Under the pieces are notes generated by a model. It was not told the origin of the DNA. It saw only the letters and a list, made by a program, of their open reading frames with translations, and did no database searches. A stretch of 64,000 nt of DNA from Sulfolobales archaeon (GTDB lineage Archaea > Thermoproteota > Thermoprotei_A > Sulfolobales > AG1): contig JAVZPJ010000004.1 of NCBI GenBank assembly GCA_038881635.1, positions 31,824 to 95,823 of the forward strand, read 5' to 3'. Every line of letters begins with the position of its first letter. The first letter of the stretch is position 1. This document shows positions 44,066 to 53,343 of this stretch, piece after piece. Position numbers and translations under genes: made by a program.

Positions 44066-44692
44066 CTATCTAGAGAAAATAATTCTTATGATCCCATTAT
44101 AGAGTATTATTGCTGAGAAAACTAGAAGTGTTGTGAACGAGAAGATTTTTACTATGAGAATCGTAGCTCTACTACTCTTGTAGTAGCCTTTTCTTACAGC
44201 TAGAGGAAATAATATGATCCAGAGTAGTATGGCTATAAACAATCCTAAAACTGCTGAGAATCCAAATATAGAAATGAAAGAGAGACCTGCTGTAAGCCAC
44301 CAGAGGATCTGGTATGGATTTGTAACTCCGAGAACCAGAGACGTGACATATGCCATCAGAATCCTAGAGCTGTTATCAGGGTTAGAGTTTCCTCTCTGAC
44401 TCTCCTCACTACTTCTCAGAATAGTTATAGCTAGAATCAGCATGTATAAACCTCCTGAGATATAGAAGATCTCGATAGGAAGGCTTCTCACCAGCTCGTA
44501 GGTTTTATATGTAAGAATCATAAAAAGAAGATCTGCTGTAAGAGCTCCAGCACCTGTTGAAAAACCTAAAGAGAAAGATCTGATAGATCTTGCAGCTATG
44601 AGAGCGTTCATAGGACCTGGAGGAACAGCTAGTGAGAGTCCGTAAAAGAATCCATAGATAAAACTTTTTACGATCTCTGAGAAGATTGACAC
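44066..44692 (-). CDS. LysE/RhtB-family amino acid exporter
   Basis: A 208-residue membrane protein with six hydrophobic segments. The N-terminal signature SLAVPPGPMNALIAARSIRS and the second-half LGVTNPYQILWWLTAG (NP.. motif) are typical of LysE-type exporters, which expel basic or small neutral amino acids. The substrate is unknown. An APC-type permease lies divergently 283 bases away. Confidence 0.85.
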   Translation of the reverse strand: MSIFSEIVKSFIYGFFYGLSLAVPPGPMNALIAARSIRSFSLGFSTGAGALTADLLFMILTYKTYELVRSLPIEIFYISGGLYMLILAITILRSSEESQRGNSNPDNSSRILMAYVTSLVLGVTNPYQILWWLTAGLSFISIFGFSAVLGLFIAILLWIILFPLAVRKGYYKSSRATILIVKIFSFTTLLVFSAIILYNGIIRIIFSR

Positions 44693-44913
44693 CTCTCACA
44701 TCTTTAATTTCTTGATATCTCTACAAGAAATTAAATACCTAGTCATCTAAATCTAGGAAGACAACCAACTTTTTGATCTCGATTAATACCTAAAACTTAT
44801 TTAAAATAATATGATCTTTACCCACGAGATTATCTTTTAATTTCTAATATTTTATTGATAAGAAATACCTCTACTCAAAATATTTTTATTGAACTTTTCT
44901 CGCATATTCTAAA

Positions 44914-44970
44914 CCCTTTAAAAAGGGGTATAGGTTTTTAAGCATTGAAAATTTTAAATATAGAGGTGCG
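44914..44970 (+). promoter_or_regulatory. Promoter region of the APC permease with an operator-like palindrome
   Basis: CCCTTT (44914-44919) and AAAGGG (44922-44927) form a perfect inverted repeat with a two-base centre. A TATA-like ggtttttaag lies next to it (44933-44942), and a GAGGTG Shine-Dalgarno (44964-44969 region) precedes ATG 44976. A palindrome just upstream of the TATA/BRE site is where an archaeal regulator could act. Confidence 0.4.
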
Positions 44971-44975
44971 GTTAT

Positions 44976-46595
44976 ATGGGTGAAGAAATTGTTTTTGTTA
45001 GGAGAGCTTCAGGACTTATCAGAGAACTCGGCTGGTTTGACATAGCTATATGGGCTCTTGCAACACCTGCAGCTTCTGGCATGACATACTATACTGTTAA
45101 GATTCTTGGAGACCCCAGTGCTTATGGAGGTAATATAGCTCTTGCATTCTTCATAGCTGGATTAATGTTTCTACCCCTGGTGATAGGTTTTGCTCTCATA
45201 GTTGCTTCATACCCTAGATCCGGAAGTCTCTATGTATTTGTATCGAGAACAATACACCCGGTTCTAGGCTTTCTACCATTCTGGTACTTTATTGTGGGTG
45301 GAGGTTCTGCTATTGCGTCAGGCTTCCTGCTATTCATAGGGGTGAAAGCTCTGAGCGGTCCTCTCGTGGTAGCGGGTTTGTCTAGTGGTAGAGAGGATCT
45401 TATAAGTCTGGGAGAAGCTTTCACGAATCCTATTAATCAAATGATTATAGCAATGATCCTTGTTGCAGTGATCTGGGCTATAAATTACATGGGGATGAAG
45501 ATCATCAAGTGGGTTATGAGAATAATGACACTACTACCTCTAACAGTCACAGTAGTAGTGCTGATAGCATTATTAACACTAGGTCCTGGAGGAGGTGTCT
45601 CCAGATTTGATTATATATTCGGAGCTGGAGTTTCTGATAAGATCATGCAGGCAGCATATAATGAAACTATTGCTAAATCCTACGGCATATCAATACTCAC
45701 ACCAAATGATGTGCTTACAGGAACATACGGAATGCTACTATGGACCTTATGGGCGTGGACAGGTCTTGAGATCGTGACTTTCGTAGGCAGCGAGGTTAAA
45801 GATCCTTCGAGAAGTTATTTAAGAGGATATGCCGTAGGATTTATAATGGTTATGATTCTATATCTTGCTAATGCAGCGATCCTTCCATGGGTTTTCAATT
45901 ATAATTTCCTTGCTGCATACTCCTACCTTAAGTATGAGCACGAGGATGTTCTAAAAAGCATTCTCCAAGGCAAGCCAGCTCCAGATGCTTCAGTACCATT
46001 CTATGCCGCCATAGCTTTTCCAAATCCTATTATTGCAATAGTAATAGGTCTGGCATACTTCTTATGGTATTTCAACACGGTAATACCCATATGGGTTGGT
46101 GGTGTGAGAGGATTTTTTGCAATGGCTTTCGACAGAGCTCTGCCCGAGAAAATAGCTGAGGTGTCTCCGAGATGGGCTGCACCTACGTGGGCTAATCATG
46201 TCACAGCTCTGCTAGCTCTCTTCGGAGCATTCATGACGCTTCTAGAGAACATGGGCTACGGGCTTGCAACAGCTTTGATCTCTTTCCTAGACTTCAGCGT
46301 CTTTCTATTCGTATGGCCTGTAGGTCTTGCTCTCATGCTAGTCCCATGGTGGAGACCTGAGCTTTTCGAGAGAATGGTGTTTCCATCAAAAATTCTAGCT
46401 ACAGCTGTTGGAACCATTATATTTGGCTTAGGCTGGTTCTTCATGATACTGACATCATATACAGAACCTATGATTGTTCTCATAAACATTCTCGTAGGAG
46501 TTATAGGCTTGCTAATCTTCACCTACATGGCTGCTAGAAACAGAGCTAGAGGAATAGATCCTTCTAAGATCTATGCTCAAATACCTCCAGCATAA
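44976..46595 (+). CDS. APC-superfamily amino acid permease
   Basis: A 539-residue transporter with about 12 hydrophobic segments. The N-terminal RELGWFDIAIWALATPAASG and SYPRSGSLYVFVSRTIHPVL (the conserved G-Y/L-E/V-x region after TM2) and GMLLWTLWAWTGLEIVTFVG match amino acid/polyamine antiporters of the APC group. Substrate unknown. Strong Shine-Dalgarno and a candidate operator upstream suggest regulated expression. A T6 tract follows. Confidence 0.88.
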   Translation: MGEEIVFVRRASGLIRELGWFDIAIWALATPAASGMTYYTVKILGDPSAYGGNIALAFFIAGLMFLPLVIGFALIVASYPRSGSLYVFVSRTIHPVLGFLPFWYFIVGGGSAIASGFLLFIGVKALSGPLVVAGLSSGREDLISLGEAFTNPINQMIIAMILVAVIWAINYMGMKIIKWVMRIMTLLPLTVTVVVLIALLTLGPGGGVSRFDYIFGAGVSDKIMQAAYNETIAKSYGISILTPNDVLTGTYGMLLWTLWAWTGLEIVTFVGSEVKDPSRSYLRGYAVGFIMVMILYLANAAILPWVFNYNFLAAYSYLKYEHEDVLKSILQGKPAPDASVPFYAAIAFPNPIIAIVIGLAYFLWYFNTVIPIWVGGVRGFFAMAFDRALPEKIAEVSPRWAAPTWANHVTALLALFGAFMTLLENMGYGLATALISFLDFSVFLFVWPVGLALMLVPWWRPELFERMVFPSKILATAVGTIIFGLGWFFMILTSYTEPMIVLINILVGVIGLLIFTYMAARNRARGIDPSKIYAQIPPA

Positions 46596-46615
46596 GGTTT
46601 TAAAAATGTAAAGAC

Positions 46616-46621
46616 TTTTTT
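46616..46621 (+). terminator. T-tract terminator after the APC permease gene
   Basis: Six T residues about 20 bases beyond the stop codon fit archaeal intrinsic termination before the next promoter. Confidence 0.35.
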
Positions 46622-46662
46622 AAGTATCCTCGTATAATTAATATTCAGAAGATGGTGATCAG

Positions 46663-47613
46663 ATGATTAGAATATTCTTCTCGGTAGACGTCCACGGATC
46701 AACTCTTGTATGGAGAAAATGGCTTAAAGCCTTCGAACTCTATAAGGTGAACACTCTAATCTTATCAGGAGATCTTACCGGAAAGGTTTTGGTACCTATA
46801 ATCAGGAGATCTAGTGGAATTCACACTGCAAGGTACTTTGGAAGAGTGTGGGAGCTTAAGAATGAGGAAGAGATCAGAGCATTCGAAGAAAGGCTTGAAG
46901 GTGCTGGAGCATATTATGTGAGAGTTGATGAGAAAGAACTTGAAGATCTAAAAGCCTCACCGGAGAAAGTGAATAAACTGATCATTGAGAAGATGATTGA
47001 AAGACTTAGAAAATGGCTTGACATGCTTGTTGAGAAGATTGATACTAGGAAGGTCACGACTATTGTAATGCCTGGAAACGATGATGAGTATGTAATCGAT
47101 GATGTGATTAAAGAGTATAGTGATAGAGGTGTTATATATCCTGTTGATAGAGTTGTAGAGCTAGGTGATGCTGAGATGATCTCATGTCCATATGTGAATC
47201 CTACCCCGTGGAACACTCCTCGAGAGATGAAAGAAGGAGATTTGGAGAAGTATCTTGAAAGGCAGATCTCAAAGCTTAGGAAGCCTTCAGAAGCGGTTTT
47301 CAATATACATCCTCCACCATATAACACGCATCTAGATCTAGCTCCTATGCTTGGTAAGGATCTGAAGCCTGTAACAATAGCTGGAGTAGTTCAATATGAG
47401 CATGTAGGAAGTAAAGCTGTGAGAAAGATCATAGAGAAATACCAGCCTTTAATAGGATTGCATGGTCATATACATGAATCTGGTGGTATGGATAGAATTA
47501 AGAAAACAATTGTTGTCAACCCAGGCAGTGAGTATAGTGAGGGTGTTTTAAAAGGGTTCATAGTAGAAATCGATGGAGGAAAACTTATAAATTATTGGAA
47601 GGTTGAGGGTTGA
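46663..47613 (+). CDS. Calcineurin-like metallophosphoesterase
   Basis: A 316-residue enzyme with the full set of metal motifs: DVHG (residues 9-12), LSGDLTG, MPGNDDEY, NIHPPPYNT and LHGHIHES. A helical insertion of about 90 residues lies between the second and third motifs (EEIRAFEERLEGAG onward). Substrate unknown; nucleotides, nucleic acids and phosphosugars are all possible. It overlaps the next gene, a nucleotidyltransferase-like protein, by one base. Confidence 0.85.
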   Translation: MIRIFFSVDVHGSTLVWRKWLKAFELYKVNTLILSGDLTGKVLVPIIRRSSGIHTARYFGRVWELKNEEEIRAFEERLEGAGAYYVRVDEKELEDLKASPEKVNKLIIEKMIERLRKWLDMLVEKIDTRKVTTIVMPGNDDEYVIDDVIKEYSDRGVIYPVDRVVELGDAEMISCPYVNPTPWNTPREMKEGDLEKYLERQISKLRKPSEAVFNIHPPPYNTHLDLAPMLGKDLKPVTIAGVVQYEHVGSKAVRKIIEKYQPLIGLHGHIHESGGMDRIKKTIVVNPGSEYSEGVLKGFIVEIDGGKLINYWKVEG

Positions 47614-48452
47614 TGAGTCTAGGTAGAAAAGTTTCTCTTCCAGCAGATGAGTTCGTTAGAGAAGCTATTAATATAATAGATCGTGCTAGGGATAGAGGTG
47701 TTATTCTAAGAGTATTAGGAGCAGTAGCGATATATATACACTCTCTAGATAAACCAGATACTCTTAAAATCTATAATGTTATGAGAAGATTCGAGGGAGA
47801 AGAAGCTGTTTTCACAGACCTAGATCTAATAGGATATAGTAAGCAGAGGAAGAATGTAATCGAATTCTTCGAAAAAGATCTCAGGTTTAAAACAGATCCT
47901 TACGTTAAAGCTTTATTTGGAGCTAAAAGACTTGTATACTATCATCCTCAGGATTTATATCATGTTGATATATTCTTCGACAAACTAGAGTTCAGCCATG
48001 ATGTAGAATTCGGTAGCACTCCTGGAAGGGGGAGACTTGAGCTGGATTATCCTACGATATCACTGGCAGATATAGTTCTCGAGAAACTTCAGATCCATGA
48101 GATAAACAGAAAAGATCTTGTGGATCTCATAGTATTATTTCACGGACATCAACTCTGTAGAGAGAGGGGTGTTATTGATAGAGATTGTATAGATGATGAT
48201 TATATAGCAGATATACTATCCAGAGACTGGGGGTTCTGGTATGATGCAACTACTAATCTGAGAAAACTTGCGTATATTGTGTCATCAGAGTTCTCAAGCA
48301 TAGATCCTGAATCTTCTAGGATTGTACTTCAGAGAGTGGATCTTCTTCTTAGCTCAATAGATCAGAAGCCTAAGTCTAGAGATTGGATCAAAAGATCTAA
48401 GATAGGGACATCAAAACCCTGGTATAGAACGGTAGAAGAGCTAGAGAGATAA
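47613..48452 (+). CDS. Nucleotidyltransferase-fold-like protein
   Basis: A 279-residue protein from ATG 47613 (TTG 47610 is the codon before). The N-terminal part reads like a MNT/AbiEii-type fold: ILRVLGAVAIYIHS where a GS motif would be, then EAVFTDLDLIGYS with a DxD pair, and later DLYHVDIFFDKLEF giving a third acidic residue. The C-terminal half is helical. The family fit is by pattern only. It is translationally coupled to the phosphoesterase gene. Confidence 0.58.
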   Translation: MSLGRKVSLPADEFVREAINIIDRARDRGVILRVLGAVAIYIHSLDKPDTLKIYNVMRRFEGEEAVFTDLDLIGYSKQRKNVIEFFEKDLRFKTDPYVKALFGAKRLVYYHPQDLYHVDIFFDKLEFSHDVEFGSTPGRGRLELDYPTISLADIVLEKLQIHEINRKDLVDLIVLFHGHQLCRERGVIDRDCIDDDYIADILSRDWGFWYDATTNLRKLAYIVSSEFSSIDPESSRIVLQRVDLLLSSIDQKPKSRDWIKRSKIGTSKPWYRTVEELER

Positions 48453-48606
48453 ACCAAGTCTGGTATAATGGTTTTAGTGACATCTTAAGACATAATCTAT
48501 ATTTTATATACTTCTCTTCTCCTAAATATCCTCTTCAAAGACTTTTTTACCTGCCTTAGCGTCTTTACTTTCGTGATATTATAAAGATTGAACATATTAT
48601 TTTTAC

Positions 48607-49575
48607 ATGGTGAGCTCTATATCACTTCCACTAGATACCGTGTTCAAGCTTATTCTCGAGAATATGAAGAGATCTGGAAATCCTATAGGAGTTGGTTCTG
48701 ATATATGTGTTGAATGGTCTCGAGGGCTTGATCTTCCGAGAGGTGGTAGGAGTGTTATATATACCTCATGTATGTATCAGATGGCTCCTTACATTAAGCG
48801 TTTTGTGGATCAAATCGAGAGATTAGAAGGTTTAAAAGGTTCTAGCGTGGTGCTCAGGCTTGGAAGTATCTTGGGAAGATTCATAGATCTCTCAGCGATT
48901 CTGAGGATTCCTGAAGATGAGATCAAGAGATCCTCAAATATAATAAGAAACATAGTATCCGCTCTTAGAAGAGTAGATAGAGATCTTGGATATCTTTATG
49001 AAGACGAACCATACAGCGGTGCTCTTCTATATGAGCTAGGTCTTGAAGAAGCTTTTGAAGAGCATATTAAGAAGGTTCTAGAAATTTTCAGAAGATATAA
49101 GGTTGAAAGAGTTTACACTATAGATCCTCATACACATCATGTTCTGAAGCATGTGTATCCCTCATATGTGGAGAAGCTCGATCTAGAGGTTGTACACTAT
49201 CTTGAGGTTCTCTCTCGAGAAAATCTTGATCTCAAGAGAGAAGGTTCTTCGGAAGAGAATTCTTACGTTATTCACGATCCATGTCTTCTGGTTAGATATT
49301 CAAATATAATAGATCCTCAGAGAATTGTTCTGAACAAGCTTAACGTGAGATTTCAAGAACCTCTGAGAAGTCGCGTGAGAACAAGATGTTGTGGAGGTCC
49401 TATAGAATCTATAGCTCCTAGAGTTTCAGGTTCTGTAGCACGTGTGAGACTTGAAGAGCTTACGAAATACTCTAACAAGATCATTGTTATGTGTCCTATA
49501 TGCTATGTTAGTCTTAGCAGGTATTCTAAAGATTATAATGCCATGATACACGATCTCGCTGAATTCCTAGGGTGA
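48607..49575 (+). CDS. LutA/GlcF-type CCG-domain FeS oxidoreductase subunit
   Basis: A 322-residue protein with a degenerate first CCG region (YTSCMYQMAPYIKRF) and a complete second one (VIHDPCLLVRYSN, TRCCGGPIES, VMCPICYVSL). No [4Fe4S] ferredoxin motifs are present. LutA-type subunits work with LutB/LutC in lactate oxidation, and GlcF/HdrB-type subunits in glycolate oxidation. It starts a unit with the LutB-like gene 6 bases downstream; a TATA-like tattataaag is about 27 bases before ATG 48607. Confidence 0.83.
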   Translation: MVSSISLPLDTVFKLILENMKRSGNPIGVGSDICVEWSRGLDLPRGGRSVIYTSCMYQMAPYIKRFVDQIERLEGLKGSSVVLRLGSILGRFIDLSAILRIPEDEIKRSSNIIRNIVSALRRVDRDLGYLYEDEPYSGALLYELGLEEAFEEHIKKVLEIFRRYKVERVYTIDPHTHHVLKHVYPSYVEKLDLEVVHYLEVLSRENLDLKREGSSEENSYVIHDPCLLVRYSNIIDPQRIVLNKLNVRFQEPLRSRVRTRCCGGPIESIAPRVSGSVARVRLEELTKYSNKIIVMCPICYVSLSRYSKDYNAMIHDLAEFLG

Positions 49576-49581
49576 GCCTGC

Positions 49582-50793
49582 TTGAGAGAAGTTTATGAAA
49601 AACTGAGAAAAACTCTTGATGATAAGGAGATGAGAGATCAGATTACAAGGATTACTACAGAGTCTTCTGATAAGATATGGAGACTACTAGAAGAGTATCC
49701 TCACATAGTTGCATGGGCTGAGGAGGTTAGAAAGATTAAGGAGATGGTGTTAAGAGATCTCGAAAATTATATTGAGAAAGCTATGAGAAGTATTGAGAAG
49801 ATGGGTGGCAGAGCATACCTCGCCAGAGATGGTGAGGAGGCGAGGAGGATTATAAGAGATATAATAGGATCTAGCAAGATCGTTATTAAAGCTAAGAGCA
49901 TGGCTACTGAGGAGATCGAGTTAAACAAATTTTTAGAGGATTTAGGTGTGGAAGTAGTGGAAACAGATCTAGGCATGTTCCTCGTACAGATACTTGGAGA
50001 AGAACCTTCTCATCCTGTAGCTCCTGCAATCCACATAACCAGAGATAGAATCATAAAAGGACTTAAGAAGATCCGTATTAGAATACCTGACACAGCCTCT
50101 CCAGAGGAGATAGCGTCTGCTGTGAGAGATTATCTAAGGAAGAAGATATTCTCAGCTAGTGTAGGGATCTCGGGCGCGAATTCTCTTGCTGCAGATACAG
50201 GAGCTATAGTGCTTGTAGAGAATGAGAGTAATATAAGACTTGTCACATCAATACCAGAAAAACACATAGCACTAATCCCTGTAGATAAGATCATGCCATC
50301 ACTTGAGGATGCTATAAAAGCTGCTCTGGTTCAAGCCGCTTATGACGGGCTCTATCCACCTACGTATCTTAGTATTATAACAGGTCCTAGCTCTACAGCC
50401 GATATAGAGCATAAGAGAGTTATAGGAGCTCAAGGACCTAGAGAACTTCACATAGTGCTTCTCGATAACGGAAGGCTTAGAATCTCTAGAGATCCTATTT
50501 TCCACGAGATTCTTAAATGTATTAGATGTGGTAGATGCGTGTTCGAATGCCCGATCTACCAGTCTATAGGACCTGGATTCGGGTTTAAAGGTTTTAATGG
50601 TCCTATGGGTGTTGTATGGCTTTATGTACTAGGAGAATTCGAGGCAGCAGGATATCTGAGCATGTTATGCGCCCACGCTGGGATTTGTCGCGAGGTATGT
50701 CCTATGAAAATAGATCTGCCTAAACTTATTACAAGAATAAAATCTATGCATGTTAGGAAAATCCTCTCAGAATCTCAGGATAAGGCCTCATAG
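49582..50793 (+). CDS. LutB-like protein (LUD domain plus [4Fe4S] ferredoxin)
   Basis: A 403-residue protein. The LUD domain covers about 60-300 (KAKSMATEEIELNKFLEDLG, VETDLGMFLVQILGE, HPVAPAIHITRD, SGANSLAADTGAIVLVENES). The C-terminus has two [4Fe4S] clusters: CIRCGRCVFECPI and CAHAGICREVCPM. It is the electron-transfer subunit of a lactate/2-hydroxyacid utilisation system. The start is TTG 49582. It converges with the ferredoxin gene at 50802, eight bases away. Confidence 0.9.
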   Translation: MREVYEKLRKTLDDKEMRDQITRITTESSDKIWRLLEEYPHIVAWAEEVRKIKEMVLRDLENYIEKAMRSIEKMGGRAYLARDGEEARRIIRDIIGSSKIVIKAKSMATEEIELNKFLEDLGVEVVETDLGMFLVQILGEEPSHPVAPAIHITRDRIIKGLKKIRIRIPDTASPEEIASAVRDYLRKKIFSASVGISGANSLAADTGAIVLVENESNIRLVTSIPEKHIALIPVDKIMPSLEDAIKAALVQAAYDGLYPPTYLSIITGPSSTADIEHKRVIGAQGPRELHIVLLDNGRLRISRDPIFHEILKCIRCGRCVFECPIYQSIGPGFGFKGFNGPMGVVWLYVLGEFEAAGYLSMLCAHAGICREVCPMKIDLPKLITRIKSMHVRKILSESQDKAS

Positions 50794-50801
50794 AATTCAG
50801 A

Positions 50802-51098
50802 TTATTTTCTAGAGTTAAGCAACCTTCTCATAGCCACAACCACGCCGGGTATATCTATTCTGGCAGGACATGCAGGCACACATGCTGCGCAGAGAAGGCA
50901 TGTGTATATGTACTCGTATGTAGCCTTAGAATATATCCCTTCGAGGTAGAGTAGAGATACTCTAATTCTCCCCCTAGGACCGTAGCCTCTCAAGCCATTG
51001 ATATCTATGGTGGGGCATTCAAACTCGCAGAATCCGCAGAAAACACACTTTGACACTTCTCTCCTTATAAACTCTATATCTTTTTCTTCACTTCTCAA
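50802..51098 (-). CDS. Two-cluster [4Fe4S] ferredoxin-like protein (GlcF N-terminal half)
   Basis: A 98-residue protein with CVFCGFCEFECPT and CLLCAACVPACPA, each followed by proline. It corresponds to the ferredoxin half of GlcF without its CCG domains. It overlaps the 3' end of the upstream glcD-like gene by 11 bases and is surely co-translated. The missing CCG part may be supplied by the protein at 48607-49575. Confidence 0.9.
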   Translation of the reverse strand: MRSEEKDIEFIRREVSKCVFCGFCEFECPTIDINGLRGYGPRGRIRVSLLYLEGIYSKATYEYIYTCLLCAACVPACPARIDIPGVVVAMRRLLNSRK

Positions 51099-52548
51099 TA
51101 GGTATCACTCTACCTGGATTTAGAATCCCTCCCGGATCGAATGTCTTTTTAATTTCTCTCATTAGGTTCAAGGTATGCTCTGATTCTCTGTATCTGAACT
51201 CTTCTCTGAGAAGCTCTATCTTCATAGTACCTATACCATGTTCAGCGCTGACACTTCCTCCTAATCTGACTGCTTCTAAGGCTATTTCTCTCCCCATTTT
51301 CAAGACTAGATCTCTGTCCTTAGGATCCTCAAGATCTCCTTCGAACTTGGGATGTAGATTCCCGTCTCCTATATGACCTCCTACATAGATCTCTCTAGCA
51401 TATCTAGTGCTTATACTCTCTAGAGTGTTCAGATAATCTTGGATCCTTGATATCGGGACTACCACATCTTCTATAATTATATATTTCATCTTTCTAGCTC
51501 TAACAGTTGCAGGATACATAGATCTTCTTAACTGATATATCTTATCAAAATCAGGATCTCTATCTGTAGCCATGTAATAACTTTTTATACCATGTCTGGA
51601 GAGTATCTCTACGGCTCTTCTGAAGATCTCGTCAGCTTGTGAGGATCTTTCTAACTCGAAATCTGTTATAATAGCATGTCCTTCTCCGAAGTATATTCCT
51701 GTAACCTCTTTAACTTTTTCTACAATCTTATCCGACATATACTCTGAGATCAGAGGAACTCCAAACTCTTCTCTGAGATCTAGAAATGCTCTAAATGCCT
51801 TCTCAAAAGAATCCGAGTAATACAACAACCTCGCAATACTCCTCGGCTTAGGCCATAGCTTTAGAATTGCACTTGATATAATCCCTAGCGTGCCTTCAGA
51901 TCCTACTAGAAGCCTTACCATGTCATATCCTTGCCTGCATTTTACAGTTCTACAGCCAATCCTATGAATCCTTCCTAGACCATCTACGAACTCGAGTCCT
52001 AAAACCCAATCTCTCATAGTACCATATCTAGCTCCTCTAAGACCTCCGGCTCCTGAGGCTATGGCGCCGCCAAGTGTAGCAGCTTTAGAGGAAGCTGGAT
52101 CTACGGGGAAGAAAAGTCCTGATCTATTCATCTCTAGATATTCGTTTAATTCTTCAATTCTTATACCAGCTTCTGCGATTATATATCTATCAGTTCTAGA
52201 GAACTCTATAACTCTTCTCATACGCCCAGTGTATATTATTACACCATACTCAAGCTGTGTAAATTGATTCAGAGATGTAATACTTATAACAGAAGATCCT
52301 AGGGCTAGACTTGTTGCAGCTCCTTGAGGTATCACAGGAATCTTCTCCTTATAACATAGTTTAACAATCTCGCTAATCTCTCTCGAACTCTCCGGAGACA
52401 CTATAATAAATCTTCTAGAGAGATCCTTAGGTAAGAGAGGAAAAGAAACTGCATCAACACTGTGAAGACCTAGCACAACAGGATCCTGAGAAACCTTATC
52501 GGAGCCTACAAGCTTCTTAATTTTACCATATATCTCTTCAATCTTCAT
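51088..52548 (-). CDS. FAD-binding 2-hydroxyacid dehydrogenase (GlcD/D-lactate dehydrogenase type)
   Basis: A 486-residue flavoprotein. The PCMH-type FAD domain has IPVIPQGAATSLALGSSV, PVDPASSKAATLGGAIASGA and GSEGTLGIISSAILKLWPKP. The C-terminal catalytic domain has YVGGHIGDGNLHPKF (metal/substrate His) and SVSAEHGIGTMK. It oxidises glycolate, D-lactate or another 2-hydroxyacid and passes electrons to the FeS partner encoded directly downstream. Confidence 0.92.
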   Translation of the reverse strand: MKIEEIYGKIKKLVGSDKVSQDPVVLGLHSVDAVSFPLLPKDLSRRFIIVSPESSREISEIVKLCYKEKIPVIPQGAATSLALGSSVISITSLNQFTQLEYGVIIYTGRMRRVIEFSRTDRYIIAEAGIRIEELNEYLEMNRSGLFFPVDPASSKAATLGGAIASGAGGLRGARYGTMRDWVLGLEFVDGLGRIHRIGCRTVKCRQGYDMVRLLVGSEGTLGIISSAILKLWPKPRSIARLLYYSDSFEKAFRAFLDLREEFGVPLISEYMSDKIVEKVKEVTGIYFGEGHAIITDFELERSSQADEIFRRAVEILSRHGIKSYYMATDRDPDFDKIYQLRRSMYPATVRARKMKYIIIEDVVVPISRIQDYLNTLESISTRYAREIYVGGHIGDGNLHPKFEGDLEDPKDRDLVLKMGREIALEAVRLGGSVSAEHGIGTMKIELLREEFRYRESEHTLNLMREIKKTFDPGGILNPGRVIPIEK

Positions 52549-52910
52549 AGGAGTAGGCCTTCTAACTAATATAGTGGAGAAGTAGTTAAAATTAGTTATT
52601 AAAAGGAGATCTTCGGGATATTTATATTGTTCTCCTAAGACTAGAATTCCCAGAATCTAGATTAGATCTTCGCATTATTCTTCGAAAACATGAATCTGAG
52701 GATTAAATCACCATCAAAAAACTCCTCTCATCGCAAGATCATTCTCACAAACCTTCTAACTCTTCTGCATAATTCAAATCACTTAATGATCACTTAATAG
52801 GGATCAAGTAGATCTAGTATAAGAAGATCGGAAAAGATCGAAGCTTTCTATAGAGTTGAATTCTTTTAAGTTCTCATAATAATTCTCTATATGACGAGTG
52901 GTGGATGAGG
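52549..52910. other. Divergent intergenic region with two helically phased direct repeats
   Basis: About 360 bases between glcD and rpl7ae with no convincing gene. It contains ATCACTTAAT at 52778-52787 and again at 52789-52798 (period 11), and AAGATCG at 52824-52830 and 52834-52840 (period 10). The spacing of about one helix turn suggests protein-binding sites. A 35-codon ATG frame at 52690-52797 has no supporting evidence. Confidence 0.35.
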
Positions 52911-53291
52911 ATGAGCAAGGCATCTCATATAAGATTTAAAACACCTCCTGAGATCGCTGAGAAAGCATATGAGCTAGTTTCTAAGGCTAGAACTAGTGGT
53001 GGGAAGATCAAGAAAGGTGTTAATGAAACCACCAAGGCTGTTGAAAGAGGCGAGGCTAAGCTTGTTGTAATAGCTGAGGATGTTAATCCTCCAGAAGTTG
53101 TTCTTCATCTACCATATCTCTGCGAGGAGAAGAAGGTTCCATACATCTATGTTCCTAGCAAGGCTAGACTTGGTCAGGCAGCTGGAATACAAGTTGCGGC
53201 TTCATCGGTGGCTATCATAGATCCTGGAGATGCTAAGGATCTTTTAAACGAGCTTGTTAAAGCTTATAACGAGCTTAGAGTAAAAGGCTGA
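52911..53291 (+). CDS. rpl7ae: Ribosomal protein L7Ae / C/D sRNP core protein
   Basis: A 126-residue kink-turn-binding protein from ATG 52911 (GGTG core 7 bases upstream; ATG 52905 is also in frame). Signatures: [60 protein letters not shown]. It binds 23S rRNA, C/D and H/ACA sRNAs and RNase P RNA. A T6 tract at 53295-53300 follows the stop. Confidence 0.97.
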   Translation: MSKASHIRFKTPPEIAEKAYELVSKARTSGGKIKKGVNETTKAVERGEAKLVVIAEDVNPPEVVLHLPYLCEEKKVPYIYVPSKARLGQAAGIQVAASSVAIIDPGDAKDLLNELVKAYNELRVKG

Positions 53292-53343
53292 TGATTTTTT
53301 CCTTATAAATTCTTGCTCGAATAACTTTTTAGAGGGCTTAGAG

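Noticed and set aside
52690-52797. 35-codon ATG frame in the glcD-rpl7ae gap
   Set aside because: Low-complexity, no ribosome-binding site or homologue known to me, and it overlaps the direct repeats; chance is likely.
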